Position numbers and translations under genes: made by a program. Shown piece by piece: positions 7,749 to 16,246 of a stretch of 53,029 nt of DNA; the first letter of the stretch is position 1; the number at the start of each line of letters is the position of its first letter. This DNA is from Oscillospiraceae bacterium (GTDB lineage Bacteria > Bacillota > Clostridia > Oscillospirales > JAKOTC01): contig DAOPZJ010000010.1 in the NCBI GenBank assembly GCA_035353335.1, positions 1 through 53,029 of the forward strand, in the 5' to 3' direction. Under the pieces are notes generated by a model. That model had not been told where the DNA came from, did not search any database, and saw only the letters and a program-made list of their open reading frames with translations.

Positions 7749-8431
7749 TCGTCATCAAAAACAACGGTCTGCGTAAAGCGGTTAAAATCGCCATCCCGTT
7801 CCTTTTGATTCCGGCGGCAATCGCCGCGGGCATCTTTCTGTTTGACGAAAAGCAATATGCGTTCATTTCGCTAACCGTTGCGATTTTATCTCTGGCGCTG
7901 TTTATCGCCGGATTTGAAAAGCGGCAGACAGGAACCAGGCGCCTGATCATCGTGGCGGTCATGGTGGCATTTTCTGTTGTCGGTCGTTTTATTCCTTTGT
8001 TCAAACCGATTACGGCGCTGACTATCATCACGGCGATCTACTTGGGCGGAGAAGCGGGATTTATGGTGGGCTCTTTGTCGGCTGTGATCTCGAATTTTTA
8101 TTTCGGGCAAGGCCCCTGGACACCGTTTCAGATGTTTTCCTGGGGAATGATCGGACTGATCGCCGGTTTTTTATATTTGCCGTTAAAAAAGAGCCGTGTC
8201 TTTCTTCTCGTTTTTGGCTTTTTGTCCGGAATTATCTATTCGATTGTTATGGATAGCTGGACGGTTTTATGGTATAATCAATCGTTTGATTTGACGCTTT
8301 ATCTCGCTGCGCTCGGCACAGCGCTGCCCTATACGATTATGTATTCGGTCTCCAATGTGATATTTTTAGTGTTGTTTGCAAAACCGTTCGGTGAAAAACT
8401 CGAACGAATCAAATTGAAGTACGGAATTTAA
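7745..8431 (+). CDS. ECF transporter substrate-binding (S) component, probably for cobalamin or a precursor
   Basis: 228 aa, almost entirely membrane helices, overlapping the ATPase stop by 4 bases (ATGA). The core after residue 60 has the S-component features of helices joined by short loops and small residues (YLGGEAGFMVGSLSAVISN, GPWTPFQMFSWGMIG). About 55 N-terminal residues form two further helices ahead of the usual six. The ligand is inferred from the B12 riboswitch and the cobalamin-capture genes. B12-regulated S families (CblT, CblS, CbrT) are known, with ligands from dimethylbenzimidazole to cobalamin, and I cannot tell which this is. Confidence 0.82.
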   Translation: MIVIKNNGLRKAVKIAIPFLLIPAAIAAGIFLFDEKQYAFISLTVAILSLALFIAGFEKRQTGTRRLIIVAVMVAFSVVGRFIPLFKPITALTIITAIYLGGEAGFMVGSLSAVISNFYFGQGPWTPFQMFSWGMIGLIAGFLYLPLKKSRVFLLVFGFLSGIIYSIVMDSWTVLWYNQSFDLTLYLAALGTALPYTIMYSVSNVIFLVLFAKPFGEKLERIKLKYGI

Positions 8432-8456
8432 ATCTAAAACGAAAGGATGATCCGAA

Positions 8457-9086
8457 ATGAGAATTATCTCACCGGGGTTCGAGTTTATCCAAAAGCCCGA
8501 CAGGGAACAGATTTTGCGTAATCTTGAATATATCGGCAGAGTCTGTTATAAGAGCGAGGATAAAATCACACCCGATTCCGCCGCGAAATTCGTGAGCATT
8601 CTGATCAAAAACGGCCACGAGTCGGTGATTGAGCATGAAAAAATTACGGTTAAAATCACCTGCGACCGCGGTGTCAGCCACGAGATCGTCCGTCATCGGC
8701 TGGCCAGTTACAGCCAGGAAAGCACCCGTTATTGCAATTATAATAAAGACAAATTCGGAAACGAATTAACTTTTATCCGCCCGTATTTTTGGAATGACGA
8801 CCCCGATAAATACACTGTCTGGGAACAGATAATGGCGCAGATTGAATCGGCTTATTTAAAATTAATCGAAACAGGTGCCGCACCGGACGAAGCCAGAACC
8901 GTGCTGCCCAACAGCCTGAAAACCGAGATTGTGATGACGATGAATCTGCGCGAATGGCGGCATTTCTTTATATTGCGCACATCACCGAAGGCGCATTCGC
9001 AGATGCGGGAAATCACCATTCCGATGTTGAAAGCGTTTCGAGAAGCCATCCCGGTAATCTTTAACGACATCACAGTTTCCGAGTAA
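8457..9086 (+). CDS. thyX: Flavin-dependent thymidylate synthase
   Basis: 209 aa. Makes dTMP from dUMP with methylene-tetrahydrofolate and reduced FAD in the cytoplasm. The ThyX motif RHR-x5-S appears as RHRLASYSQESTRY, with flanking NGHESVIEHEKITVK and the C-terminal NLREWRHFFILR. It begins 25 bases after the S-component gene, with GAAAGGATG upstream and no terminator between, so it may be the last gene of the B12-riboswitch operon. A clear terminator follows. Confidence 0.96.
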   Translation: MRIISPGFEFIQKPDREQILRNLEYIGRVCYKSEDKITPDSAAKFVSILIKNGHESVIEHEKITVKITCDRGVSHEIVRHRLASYSQESTRYCNYNKDKFGNELTFIRPYFWNDDPDKYTVWEQIMAQIESAYLKLIETGAAPDEARTVLPNSLKTEIVMTMNLREWRHFFILRTSPKAHSQMREITIPMLKAFREAIPVIFNDITVSE

Positions 9087-9100
9087 AAATGATATGCAAG

Positions 9101-9129
9101 AAGCCGCTGTTTATAAGCAGCGGCTTTTC
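9101..9129 (+). terminator. Intrinsic terminator after thyX
   Basis: AAGCCGCTG (9101-9109) and CAGCGGCTT (9118-9126) pair perfectly around an 8-base loop, followed by a short T run. It closes the riboswitch-ECF-thyX operon. Confidence 0.85.
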
Positions 9130-9415
9130 GTATTATAGCAGGCCTATTCATTCGTCATCAGGTTGTCCTTTTGAAACACCGTAATCAGCGGGGGGGATTA
9201 AAACGGTTTGGATAGTCATCACCGGGACAGTATATTTATCACCGCACCTGTCCGGAACGAGGTAAATCCGAATTCGGTGTTTTGAATACCGCAGGGGATT
9301 TATTCCGCGGCACCGGAAAAGCGATATTTTTAATCGATAAGGCGTTCATATCATTGGAATACGCCGTTAAGTTTCATGCCCGGAACTAATAAAAACCATT
9401 AGGAAAACAGGTCTG
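9130..9415. other. Intergenic stretch between convergent thyX and pncC; nothing recognised
   Basis: About 285 bases with no reading frame that looks like protein, no RNA gene and no clear promoter. A seven-G run occurs at about 9190. I see no repeat or operator that I can defend. Confidence 0.5.
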
Positions 9416-9898
9416 TCAGAGAGATTTAACCAATTTAAGCGCCATCTCAAATGCAGCAAGCGCAGAGGCATTTCGAATCTGCTCACGTGCGGCTTTGTTG
9501 TCGAATTGGCGCTTTTTCACCCAGTATTTGCCCGGTTTGCCTACTGCGATAAAGATCGTGCCGACCGGTTTATCGGCGCTGCCGCCGTCCGGCCCGGCAA
9601 TGCCGGTAATCGCAACCCCGACATCCGCACCCGAGAGCCGTAAAATGCCGCGTACCATCGAAGCCGCACAAGACGAACTGACCGCACCCATATCTTCGAG
9701 AATCTGCTCTGAAACGCCGAGCAGTGCAGTTTTGGCTTCATTGGCATAGGTCACCGCCGACATGTCCAGCACTGCTGAGCAGCCCGGCACATCGGTCAGG
9801 AGTTTGCATAATAGCCCGCCGGTGCAGGACTCCGCCGCGGAGATTTTCATGTTCTTTTCTTTTAAAAGCGCAACAAGCTGTTCGGCAATTTTTTCCAT
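9416..9898 (-). CDS. pncC: Nicotinamide-nucleotide amidohydrolase (CinA C-terminal domain type)
   Basis: 160 aa, the stand-alone amidase domain without the N-terminal CinA nucleotide-binding part. Family motifs: AESCTGGLLCKLLTDVPG (21-38), VTYANEAKTALLGV and GIAGPDGGSADKPVG. It deamidates NMN to nicotinate mononucleotide, recycling pyridine nucleotides in the cytoplasm. It starts 6 bases after the ilvA stop and is probably cotranscribed and translation-coupled, since its own ribosome site is weak. Confidence 0.92.
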   Translation of the reverse strand: MEKIAEQLVALLKEKNMKISAAESCTGGLLCKLLTDVPGCSAVLDMSAVTYANEAKTALLGVSEQILEDMGAVSSSCAASMVRGILRLSGADVGVAITGIAGPDGGSADKPVGTIFIAVGKPGKYWVKKRQFDNKAAREQIRNASALAAFEMALKLVKSL

Positions 9899-9904
9899 TA
9901 TTTT

Positions 9905-11119
9905 TTAATCCAGCATAATATGATACCCGTTCGCGAGCAGCTGATTTTGAATCGAAATGATATGTTCGTGGTCACGGGTCTCAAGTTCGAGCGTCACGAC
10001 GACTTCGCCGAGCCGTGTGCGATTGGAGAGCCGGTCATGGCCGATGCTCATGACGTTTGCTTTGGTATCTGAGATGAGATTGAGCAGTGCGCTGAGTTGT
10101 CCCGGTTTGTCGGCGACGATGGTTTTGAACAGAAACCGGCGGCCGGAGCTGATCAGGCCTTTATCCATGATCCGGTCGAGCATATTCATATCGATATTGC
10201 CGCCGGAGACGATAGCGACTGTCTTTCCTGAGGTGCGGTATTTATTGAATGCGACCGCAGCCGGCGCCACGGCGCCCGCACCCTCGGCGATCATTTTCAT
10301 GCGCTCAGCCATAAGTAAAATGGTATTGTAAATATCGGCTTCGCTGACAGTGATAACATCATCGAGCAGCTGCGAACAAATGGTAAACGTGAGTTTTCCC
10401 GGAGTCTTAACTGCGACACCGTCGGCGACCGTGTTGGCTGAAGCTAACGGAAAAATCGCACCCGCGTGAATCGCCTGACGCATGCAGGCGGCGTTTTCGG
10501 GTTCGACGCCGATGATCTTGACTTTCGGATTAATGGCCTTAGCCGCTGCCGCAACGCCGGAAATCAATCCGCCGCCGCCGATCGGCACCAAAATGGCGTC
10601 GCAGTCGGGCATGTCACTCATAATCTCAAGACCGATCGTGCCTTGCCCCGCAATGACTTCGGGATCGTCGAACGGAGCGATAAAGACGGCCTTTTTTTCC
10701 TCAGCCAATTGGATGGCATAGGCGTTGCATTCATCAAAGGTCGGGCCGTATAACAAGACTTCTGCACCGTAAGAGCGCGTTGCTTGTATTTTATAAAGAG
10801 GTGCGCCTTCGGGCATCACAACAATGCACCTTGCACCGAGCAGTTTTGCCGAGAGCGCGACGCCCTGCGCGTGGTTTCCGGCGGAAGCGCAGACAACTCC
10901 GCGCGCGAGTTCTTCTTTGGTGAGGGTTTTCATCTTGTTCAGCGCGCCGCGGACCTTAAAGGAGCCGGTTTTTTGCAAGTTTTCGATTTTCAGATAAAAG
11001 TCCGACTGCCCGCCGAAAAACGCGGCGGGTGCGCTGATGATGTCGGTATGATGAATCAGGCCCGACATTCTTTTCGCGGCCTTTTTAATCATATCCAGGG
11101 TCACAAGATCACAAGTCAT
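9905..11119 (-). CDS. ilvA: Threonine ammonia-lyase with C-terminal ACT-like domain
   Basis: Converts threonine to 2-oxobutyrate and ammonia, feeding isoleucine synthesis or threonine catabolism. The start is placed at the second ATG (11119), 6 bases after GGAGGG; the ATG at 11125 touches the ribosome site. Numbered from the 11125 ATG, motifs are the PLP lysine in GSFKVRGA (Lys57), SAGNHAQG (81-88) and the glycine loop GGGGL (183-187). Residues from about 330 form one ACT domain (KPGQLSALLNLISDTKANV), the short single-ACT form of about 400 aa. It stands apart from the large ilv operon at 40 kb. Whether it is biosynthetic or catabolic cannot be told from sequence alone. Confidence 0.94.
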   Translation of the reverse strand: MTCDLVTLDMIKKAAKRMSGLIHHTDIISAPAAFFGGQSDFYLKIENLQKTGSFKVRGALNKMKTLTKEELARGVVCASAGNHAQGVALSAKLLGARCIVVMPEGAPLYKIQATRSYGAEVLLYGPTFDECNAYAIQLAEEKKAVFIAPFDDPEVIAGQGTIGLEIMSDMPDCDAILVPIGGGGLISGVAAAAKAINPKVKIIGVEPENAACMRQAIHAGAIFPLASANTVADGVAVKTPGKLTFTICSQLLDDVITVSEADIYNTILLMAERMKMIAEGAGAVAPAAVAFNKYRTSGKTVAIVSGGNIDMNMLDRIMDKGLISSGRRFLFKTIVADKPGQLSALLNLISDTKANVMSIGHDRLSNRTRLGEVVVTLELETRDHEHIISIQNQLLANGYHIMLD

Positions 11120-11157
11120 GGTCATCCCTCCGTTGTTATTATACCATAAAAGTTACG

Positions 11158-11178
11158 GAAAACGGCTTTGCCGTTTTC
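11158..11178 (-). terminator. Hairpin between pcp and ilvA, possible terminator
   Basis: GAAAACGGC and GCCGTTTTC form a perfect 9-bp stem with a 3-base loop, about 85 bases after the pcp stop on the minus strand. The T run after it is short and broken, so termination is only probable. A TATAAT lies between it and ilvA (11138-11143), so ilvA may have its own promoter with a very short leader. Confidence 0.45.
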
Positions 11179-11263
11179 GAAGACAGCACAACGAGTGTTT
11201 GAAACATGCTGAAAGCTTCATGCGCTGTCATTATATCGTATCAGTCAATATATAATTTATGAA

Positions 11264-11869
11264 TTATTCTTGGTTTGTCAGAGTCGAAACTAAAAGTTTA
11301 ATGACGGCTGCCGCTGTCTGCGGTTCCATGAAAGGATACTTCTTGGTCAGCGCCTGTTCCATCGTTGCCGGAAGGTGTAAAAATCCGACTTTCAGCGGAA
11401 GATGGTTTTCACCTACATAATATAGAATACTGTATAAGACATGATTGCATACAAAGGTACCGGCGCTGTAAGAGATGTTGCAGGGCAGGCCGTTTTCACG
11501 GCAGGCGGCTGCCAGTTTTTCAACCGGAAGAGTCGTAAATAACCCATCGGGACCGTCTTCGCAGATTTTTTGGTTCAGGTGGATATCACCTCCGTTATCG
11601 GCGGTCGAAGCGCTGTCCCAGTTGATGCCGATGCGTTCCAGTTCGGGTTGAGTACGCCCCGCGGCTTGCCCGACCATCAACAGCACATCGGGGCTGTGAA
11701 CTTCCAGCAAACGCTTGATTATCTCAACTGAAGCATCATATTTAGTGGGAATCTGTGCAGTGATAATGCGGGTGAAACGGACACGCGACGGCAATAAATC
11801 GACCGCTTTTTGCGCGGAATTGATTGTCTCTCCGCCGAACGCGTCAAAACAGGTGACAAGAACTTTCAT
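11264..11869 (-). CDS. pcp: Pyroglutamyl-peptidase I (C15 family)
   Basis: 201 aa, the usual size. Removes N-terminal pyroglutamate from peptides in the cytoplasm. The catalytic set is visible: Glu78 in ELERIGIN, Cys141 in SAGTFVCNHVLY and His165 in FLHLPA. The N-terminal VLVTCFDAFGGETINSA is the family's substrate loop. It begins 6 bases after the GH2 gene stops, so it is the third gene of a sialidase-fold / GH2 / pcp unit. Confidence 0.95.
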   Translation of the reverse strand: MKVLVTCFDAFGGETINSAQKAVDLLPSRVRFTRIITAQIPTKYDASVEIIKRLLEVHSPDVLLMVGQAAGRTQPELERIGINWDSASTADNGGDIHLNQKICEDGPDGLFTTLPVEKLAAACRENGLPCNISYSAGTFVCNHVLYSILYYVGENHLPLKVGFLHLPATMEQALTKKYPFMEPQTAAAVIKLLVSTLTNQE

Positions 11870-11875
11870 TTCAGT

Positions 11876-14800
11876 TTATTTTCCTTTGCAAATATTAATT
11901 AATAATTTATCTAACACCGGGTTATAGCCGACACGCCCGCGCAGATCCATCGAGACGGCGAACAAATGATTGGCAAGTTCGGCGACGACAGGGGACTTTT
12001 GCTTGTGTCCGGTGGTCTTGTCAAAGAATCCGGCTTTGGCATAGGTGAATACAAGTGGCTTCAGATCAAACCCCTCCGCCTTGATATAATTGACCGCCGC
12101 AGTGTCTATAAAGTTTTTATCAGCATTGTAGAGATAGGCGAAATCTTGCGGGCCGAATTCGGCGGTCAGCGGATGTACGGGGTTGCGGGCGACAAACGCC
12201 ACGCCGTCCTCGTGGTCAAACGGCATCGCACCTTCAACGGCGTCGTAAACACCGTAGATATAGACATAACCGACGGTCTTTTTGCCGATTTGATAACCTG
12301 CTGTGCCGCTGTCGGGTGGCAGAATGATCACTTTGCAACCTGTTTTAGCCAACTGTTCGGCTTTCGAGAGATCACAGGCGTTATTCGATATAAACACCAT
12401 TTCGGCTTCGTCGGGCAGGGAAGTTGCTGTTTCGGCTTCCAACCCGATCGCATTTACAATCCTCAGTGCATTTTGACCGATACAGACCGCTTTTCCTTGA
12501 ACCGCTTGTTTCGGATAGGTTTTGACCGTGAATCGCTCCCCTTGAATCAGTTTTATGCCGTCGTAAAGCGCCGCATCAAAATGAATAGCGGTCTTGGCAG
12601 TAATTTTCGGCAATGTCGCTTTGATCATTCCGGCGCACTTGGGACGGACAGCTTTGATACTTGAGATGAGTTCCCAGCTCGAAAGGACTTTTTCACCGTT
12701 TCGCAAGGTCACAACCATACGAAGATTCTTATGATCTTCCTGCGTATCATTTAACAGCCAACATTCGAGCGGGATGGTCTCGCCTTCATAAGCCGTCCAG
12801 CGGTCGCAGCGCAAATTCAAACGCAGCGGGGCGAGGGAGTTTTTAAATTCGAAGAAGCCGGGTTTGGGTTGGCGATCAACGCCGATCAGCGTTTTCATCC
12901 AACCCGCGGGCCACGCGTCGATTAAGAGGTGCAGGGCGGTTGAGACGATTTTATCGCTGCGGCGGCGTAAAGCGTCCGTCATGATTTTTGTCGCGAATGC
13001 CTGATGCCGTTGACTCTCGGCAATCCAATTTAAAATACCTTCTTGTTCCTCGTACCAGTCGCCGTGCATCGTGTTGCTCTGAGCAAAGACGATCTTGTCG
13101 GGCAGCCATTGCTCGCCGGGAGTCGGCAGCCATTCCTTGGGGTATCTGGAGGTCATGACGTCGTAGTTGTCCAACCCCTCGGTGCCGTATTCGCCGCAGC
13201 CGGTCTTCCAGCCGATCCGGATTTTCGGGAGCCAATTTTGATAGAGCCGCCCGATGGGCAGCGCATGATTGGTATACCACATATTGTAGCAGTGGAAATC
13301 CGAAAGTCCCTCGTTGGTCGGCGGATCATAATCGCCTTCGACGCGCTTGATCACCCGGTCGGGGTTTTCCTGTTTGACCGCCCGGTCGCAGCATTCAAAC
13401 CAGCGTTCGAGTTCGGGGCGGCCGAGATGCCGGTGGCATTTACCATCGCGCTCGACAGGCATCGACTCATTGACATAAGTCACCATAATGCAGGAGGGGT
13501 GCGAACGTACCAACCGTTCCATCTCGCCGGTCTGGCGAATGCCCTCATAAAATTGTCCGCGCCGGAAAGTTCCGAACACCGGCAGATCGGTCTGGTTGAG
13601 CATACCGAGCATATCGCAGTAAAGATATATTTCATCCTGTACCGGTCTCTGTGTAAACCGGTAGTAATTCATATTGGCGACTTTGGCGATCAGAATATCG
13701 GTGATCAGCAGTTCCCAGTCTTCGTCACACACGGCAAGCTGCATATGTCCCATGTCGTTTGCGCCGCGCAGGCGGATCTTTTTGTTGTTGAAAAACAATT
13801 CGCCCTTATCATCGTTGCTCTCAGTCTCGGTCTGCATAGAAAACTTGCGCATGCCGAACGGCTTGTCACATTGATCTAGCAGCACTCCGTCGCGAGAATA
13901 TAATGAGATGCGCGCTGTGTACAAATACGGCTTTTCGAGTTCCCAGGTCTTGAACCTGCCCATTGGTACTTCATAACGGTAATCGTTAGCGCCGGGGCCG
14001 GTGTAAGGAATGTTTTCAAACAGAACTTCCTTTTTCGGAGTGCCTTCAAAATTGCGGGGAAAAATTTTTACGCCGAGGGTAAAACTGCCGGATTTATCGC
14101 GGTCGGAATAATTCTCATCGGTGGCATTAAAAACCTGTACCCATGCCTGGACCGTCCCGATATCGATATTCGGGCGCATAAAGACATCGTTGATCAAATA
14201 ATCCGGCGTCTCCTCCAAAAAAACCTTGTTGTAAATACCGCCTCCGGGAGGGCAGTGGTGCCAACCGACCTGCGGGTCGTCCCAGCCGAGTCCGGTAGCG
14301 GCGTATATCTTATCCCCGTCAATCCGATCTCCTTCAATGCCTACGGTCGGAAGATCGTTTTTTAATTCGACCAGCAGCACGTTCTTGCCGCGTTTTAGAA
14401 TCTTGGTAACTTCAAATTTAAAAGGTGCAAACATGCCCTCGTGGCTGCCGACATATCGCCCGTTTAAATAGATATTGGCAATGTAGTCCGCACCCAAAAA
14501 GTTGAGCCAGACCCGTTTTTCCGATGAGGCGAAATACTGAAATTCAGATCGGTAAAAAGCCGTCCAACGGCCGATCGGTCCGTGAAAATGCGGCAGTTTG
14601 ACGTGCTCCCAGTTCCCGCGTCCTTTTTGAGCGTTCTCGAAATTGCAGTTATCTTCCGGGGTCTCGAACCGGAAATTGAATTCGGAAAGATATCGGCGTC
14701 TGCGAATCTTTTTCGCTTTTGGGACAAGATCGCGCAAAAACGGCGCATAGGTTTCTCTCAGTGCTTTGATTTCGTTCCAATAGTCCTTTTTCAATTCCTC

Positions 14801-14950
14801 ATAGGACTTTTGGATGACCTCAGGTGCAACGGCCTTAGAGGGTTTGAAATCGACGGGATCATAGTAAATCGGCGGACACTTCTTCAGCCCCGGTCGGGTC
14901 GCCTTGTTATCCGCTGCGATCTTTGCAAAGTATGCCTGTTCGTTTGCCAT
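11876..14950 (-). CDS. Glycoside hydrolase family 2-type protein
   Basis: 1024 aa with no signal peptide, so probably cytoplasmic. About 115 N-terminal residues are extra. Residues 115-250 look like the GH2 sugar-binding jelly roll (GRWTAFYRSEF, YLNGRYVGSHEGMFAPF). Residues 255-370 form an Ig-like domain. From 385 comes the TIM barrel (KIRLRGANDMGH). Asn494-Glu495 in VTYVNESMP fits the GH2 acid/base, and Glu587 in GCGEYG is a candidate nucleophile. A C-terminal segment near 840-980 (EMVFISNNACDLSKAEQLA) resembles the Rossmann-like accessory domain found in some galactosidases. The substrate (galactoside, glucuronide or other) cannot be read. It follows the sialidase-fold gene by 7 bases, implying joint processing of an imported glycan. 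Confidence 0.82.
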   Translation of the reverse strand: MANEQAYFAKIAADNKATRPGLKKCPPIYYDPVDFKPSKAVAPEVIQKSYEELKKDYWNEIKALRETYAPFLRDLVPKAKKIRRRRYLSEFNFRFETPEDNCNFENAQKGRGNWEHVKLPHFHGPIGRWTAFYRSEFQYFASSEKRVWLNFLGADYIANIYLNGRYVGSHEGMFAPFKFEVTKILKRGKNVLLVELKNDLPTVGIEGDRIDGDKIYAATGLGWDDPQVGWHHCPPGGGIYNKVFLEETPDYLINDVFMRPNIDIGTVQAWVQVFNATDENYSDRDKSGSFTLGVKIFPRNFEGTPKKEVLFENIPYTGPGANDYRYEVPMGRFKTWELEKPYLYTARISLYSRDGVLLDQCDKPFGMRKFSMQTETESNDDKGELFFNNKKIRLRGANDMGHMQLAVCDEDWELLITDILIAKVANMNYYRFTQRPVQDEIYLYCDMLGMLNQTDLPVFGTFRRGQFYEGIRQTGEMERLVRSHPSCIMVTYVNESMPVERDGKCHRHLGRPELERWFECCDRAVKQENPDRVIKRVEGDYDPPTNEGLSDFHCYNMWYTNHALPIGRLYQNWLPKIRIGWKTGCGEYGTEGLDNYDVMTSRYPKEWLPTPGEQWLPDKIVFAQSNTMHGDWYEEQEGILNWIAESQRHQAFATKIMTDALRRRSDKIVSTALHLLIDAWPAGWMKTLIGVDRQPKPGFFEFKNSLAPLRLNLRCDRWTAYEGETIPLECWLLNDTQEDHKNLRMVVTLRNGEKVLSSWELISSIKAVRPKCAGMIKATLPKITAKTAIHFDAALYDGIKLIQGERFTVKTYPKQAVQGKAVCIGQNALRIVNAIGLEAETATSLPDEAEMVFISNNACDLSKAEQLAKTGCKVIILPPDSGTAGYQIGKKTVGYVYIYGVYDAVEGAMPFDHEDGVAFVARNPVHPLTAEFGPQDFAYLYNADKNFIDTAAVNYIKAEGFDLKPLVFTYAKAGFFDKTTGHKQKSPVVAELANHLFAVSMDLRGRVGYNPVLDKLLINICKGK

Positions 14951-14957
14951 GTTGAAC

Positions 14958-16199
14958 TTAAACCTCGATTATATATTTATTGAGCCAGCCGCCAAACTTG
15001 GAAAGTTCGGGGCGGCAAGGCGCGAGCACGACGAGTTTTCCGTCGAATTGCTCATAAGCCCAGTGTCCTGTAAAATCGACCGGAAACAATGTTTTGGCAT
15101 CATCAACTTCTTCTGGTTTTGTCACAATCGTTGTGACGGTTTTTCTTTTCACCCGGCAGGAGTATTTATCGATTTCGGCGATGCAGAGAGGATAACGCGG
15201 GAAGTTGCCCACGGGATTCCGGTCATTAATGACGCCGATATAAAATAACCGTCCGTCGGTGTGTTCAAATATGCGCGCGCGGCTCGAGGAAGAATACATA
15301 AAGCTGCCGTCGTCGTAGAGCAATGGTTCGGGATGGCTCCAGGTCTGCCCTTCATCTACAGACAACAGCATAAATTTGCAGCCTTCCACAACCGAATGAG
15401 GCGCATTGCTGCCTCTCGCGACCATCATAATCCGTTCGCCGTTTACCACAGAGAGAACCGGTTCAAACAGTCCGCGCGTCGAGCGTTCGACCTCGATGGC
15501 CGCCCAGTTGCCGAATTCAAAAGTATACCCGAGATCAGCGGCGTTCCACTTTGCCTTGATCGCGCCGCTGCGCATAAAGCCGTTGCCGAAATAATCAATA
15601 CGATTCCAATTGGGATCGACTGCCTGAGAACTGACGCCGAGTGTTAATGTAAGGTCTTTGGTGCGCACAAGATTCGGAATCACAAACGTGGCCATATTAG
15701 CTCCGAATTTTACACTGTGCATATAATGAGTTTTATCGTACATCTGGCCGGCGCTTGAGATTCCTTTTTGTATGATCTGACGTTTATCCGACCAGGTGAA
15801 ACCGTTATCAAATGAAATACGATAGTAAATTTTACGTTTTTTCGACGGACTTTCCGGGTCGTTGTTTTCAAAATACAGCTCAGTGCCGAAATAGAGCATC
15901 GTCCCCCGGATATCGTCCGAGAAGACCGAGCCGTAACCATCTCTGCGGCTGCTCCCGTGCAGATCATAGACGAATTTATGTTCGAAGACGCTTTGGAATT
16001 TCCAGGAGCGGCCGCCGTCCGAAGACCGGTAGATCGAAGTGGCCAAATTGCTCTTTCGGCGGTCCATCCGGTCAAAAGTCAGGATCATGTCGCCGCCTCC
16101 CGGGATATCTTTGCGCGGACATTTGGCGACCGAGGGTCCGTTGATGAATTCATCGCCTTCACAGCGGATAAATGCTTCTTCGCGCTCGATGACTCTCAT
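14958..16199 (-). CDS. Sialidase-fold (six-bladed propeller) protein with Asp-box repeats
   Basis: 413 aa, no signal peptide. Three Asp boxes of the S-x-D-x-G-x-[ST]-W form are visible: SSDGGRSW (59-66), SFDNGFTW (129-136) and SVDEGQTW (280-287). These mark BNR/sialidase-type propellers. The usual Arg-Ile-Pro start motif of true sialidases is not evident, so hydrolysis of sialic acid is not established; another exo-glycosidase or a lectin-like role is possible. First of three tightly spaced genes with the GH2 protein and pcp. Ribosome site GAAAGGATAACG. Confidence 0.78.
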   Translation of the reverse strand: MRVIEREEAFIRCEGDEFINGPSVAKCPRKDIPGGGDMILTFDRMDRRKSNLATSIYRSSDGGRSWKFQSVFEHKFVYDLHGSSRRDGYGSVFSDDIRGTMLYFGTELYFENNDPESPSKKRKIYYRISFDNGFTWSDKRQIIQKGISSAGQMYDKTHYMHSVKFGANMATFVIPNLVRTKDLTLTLGVSSQAVDPNWNRIDYFGNGFMRSGAIKAKWNAADLGYTFEFGNWAAIEVERSTRGLFEPVLSVVNGERIMMVARGSNAPHSVVEGCKFMLLSVDEGQTWSHPEPLLYDDGSFMYSSSSRARIFEHTDGRLFYIGVINDRNPVGNFPRYPLCIAEIDKYSCRVKRKTVTTIVTKPEEVDDAKTLFPVDFTGHWAYEQFDGKLVVLAPCRPELSKFGGWLNKYIIEV

Positions 16200-16246
16200 G
16201 ACGTTACGTTATCCTTTCGCATCTGCTGTCTCTTATACAAAATAAG

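Noticed and set aside
13043..13879. 278-codon plus-strand frame opposite the GH2 gene
   Set aside because: The GH2 frame on the other strand holds the active-site motifs and continues without break; this is its mirror.
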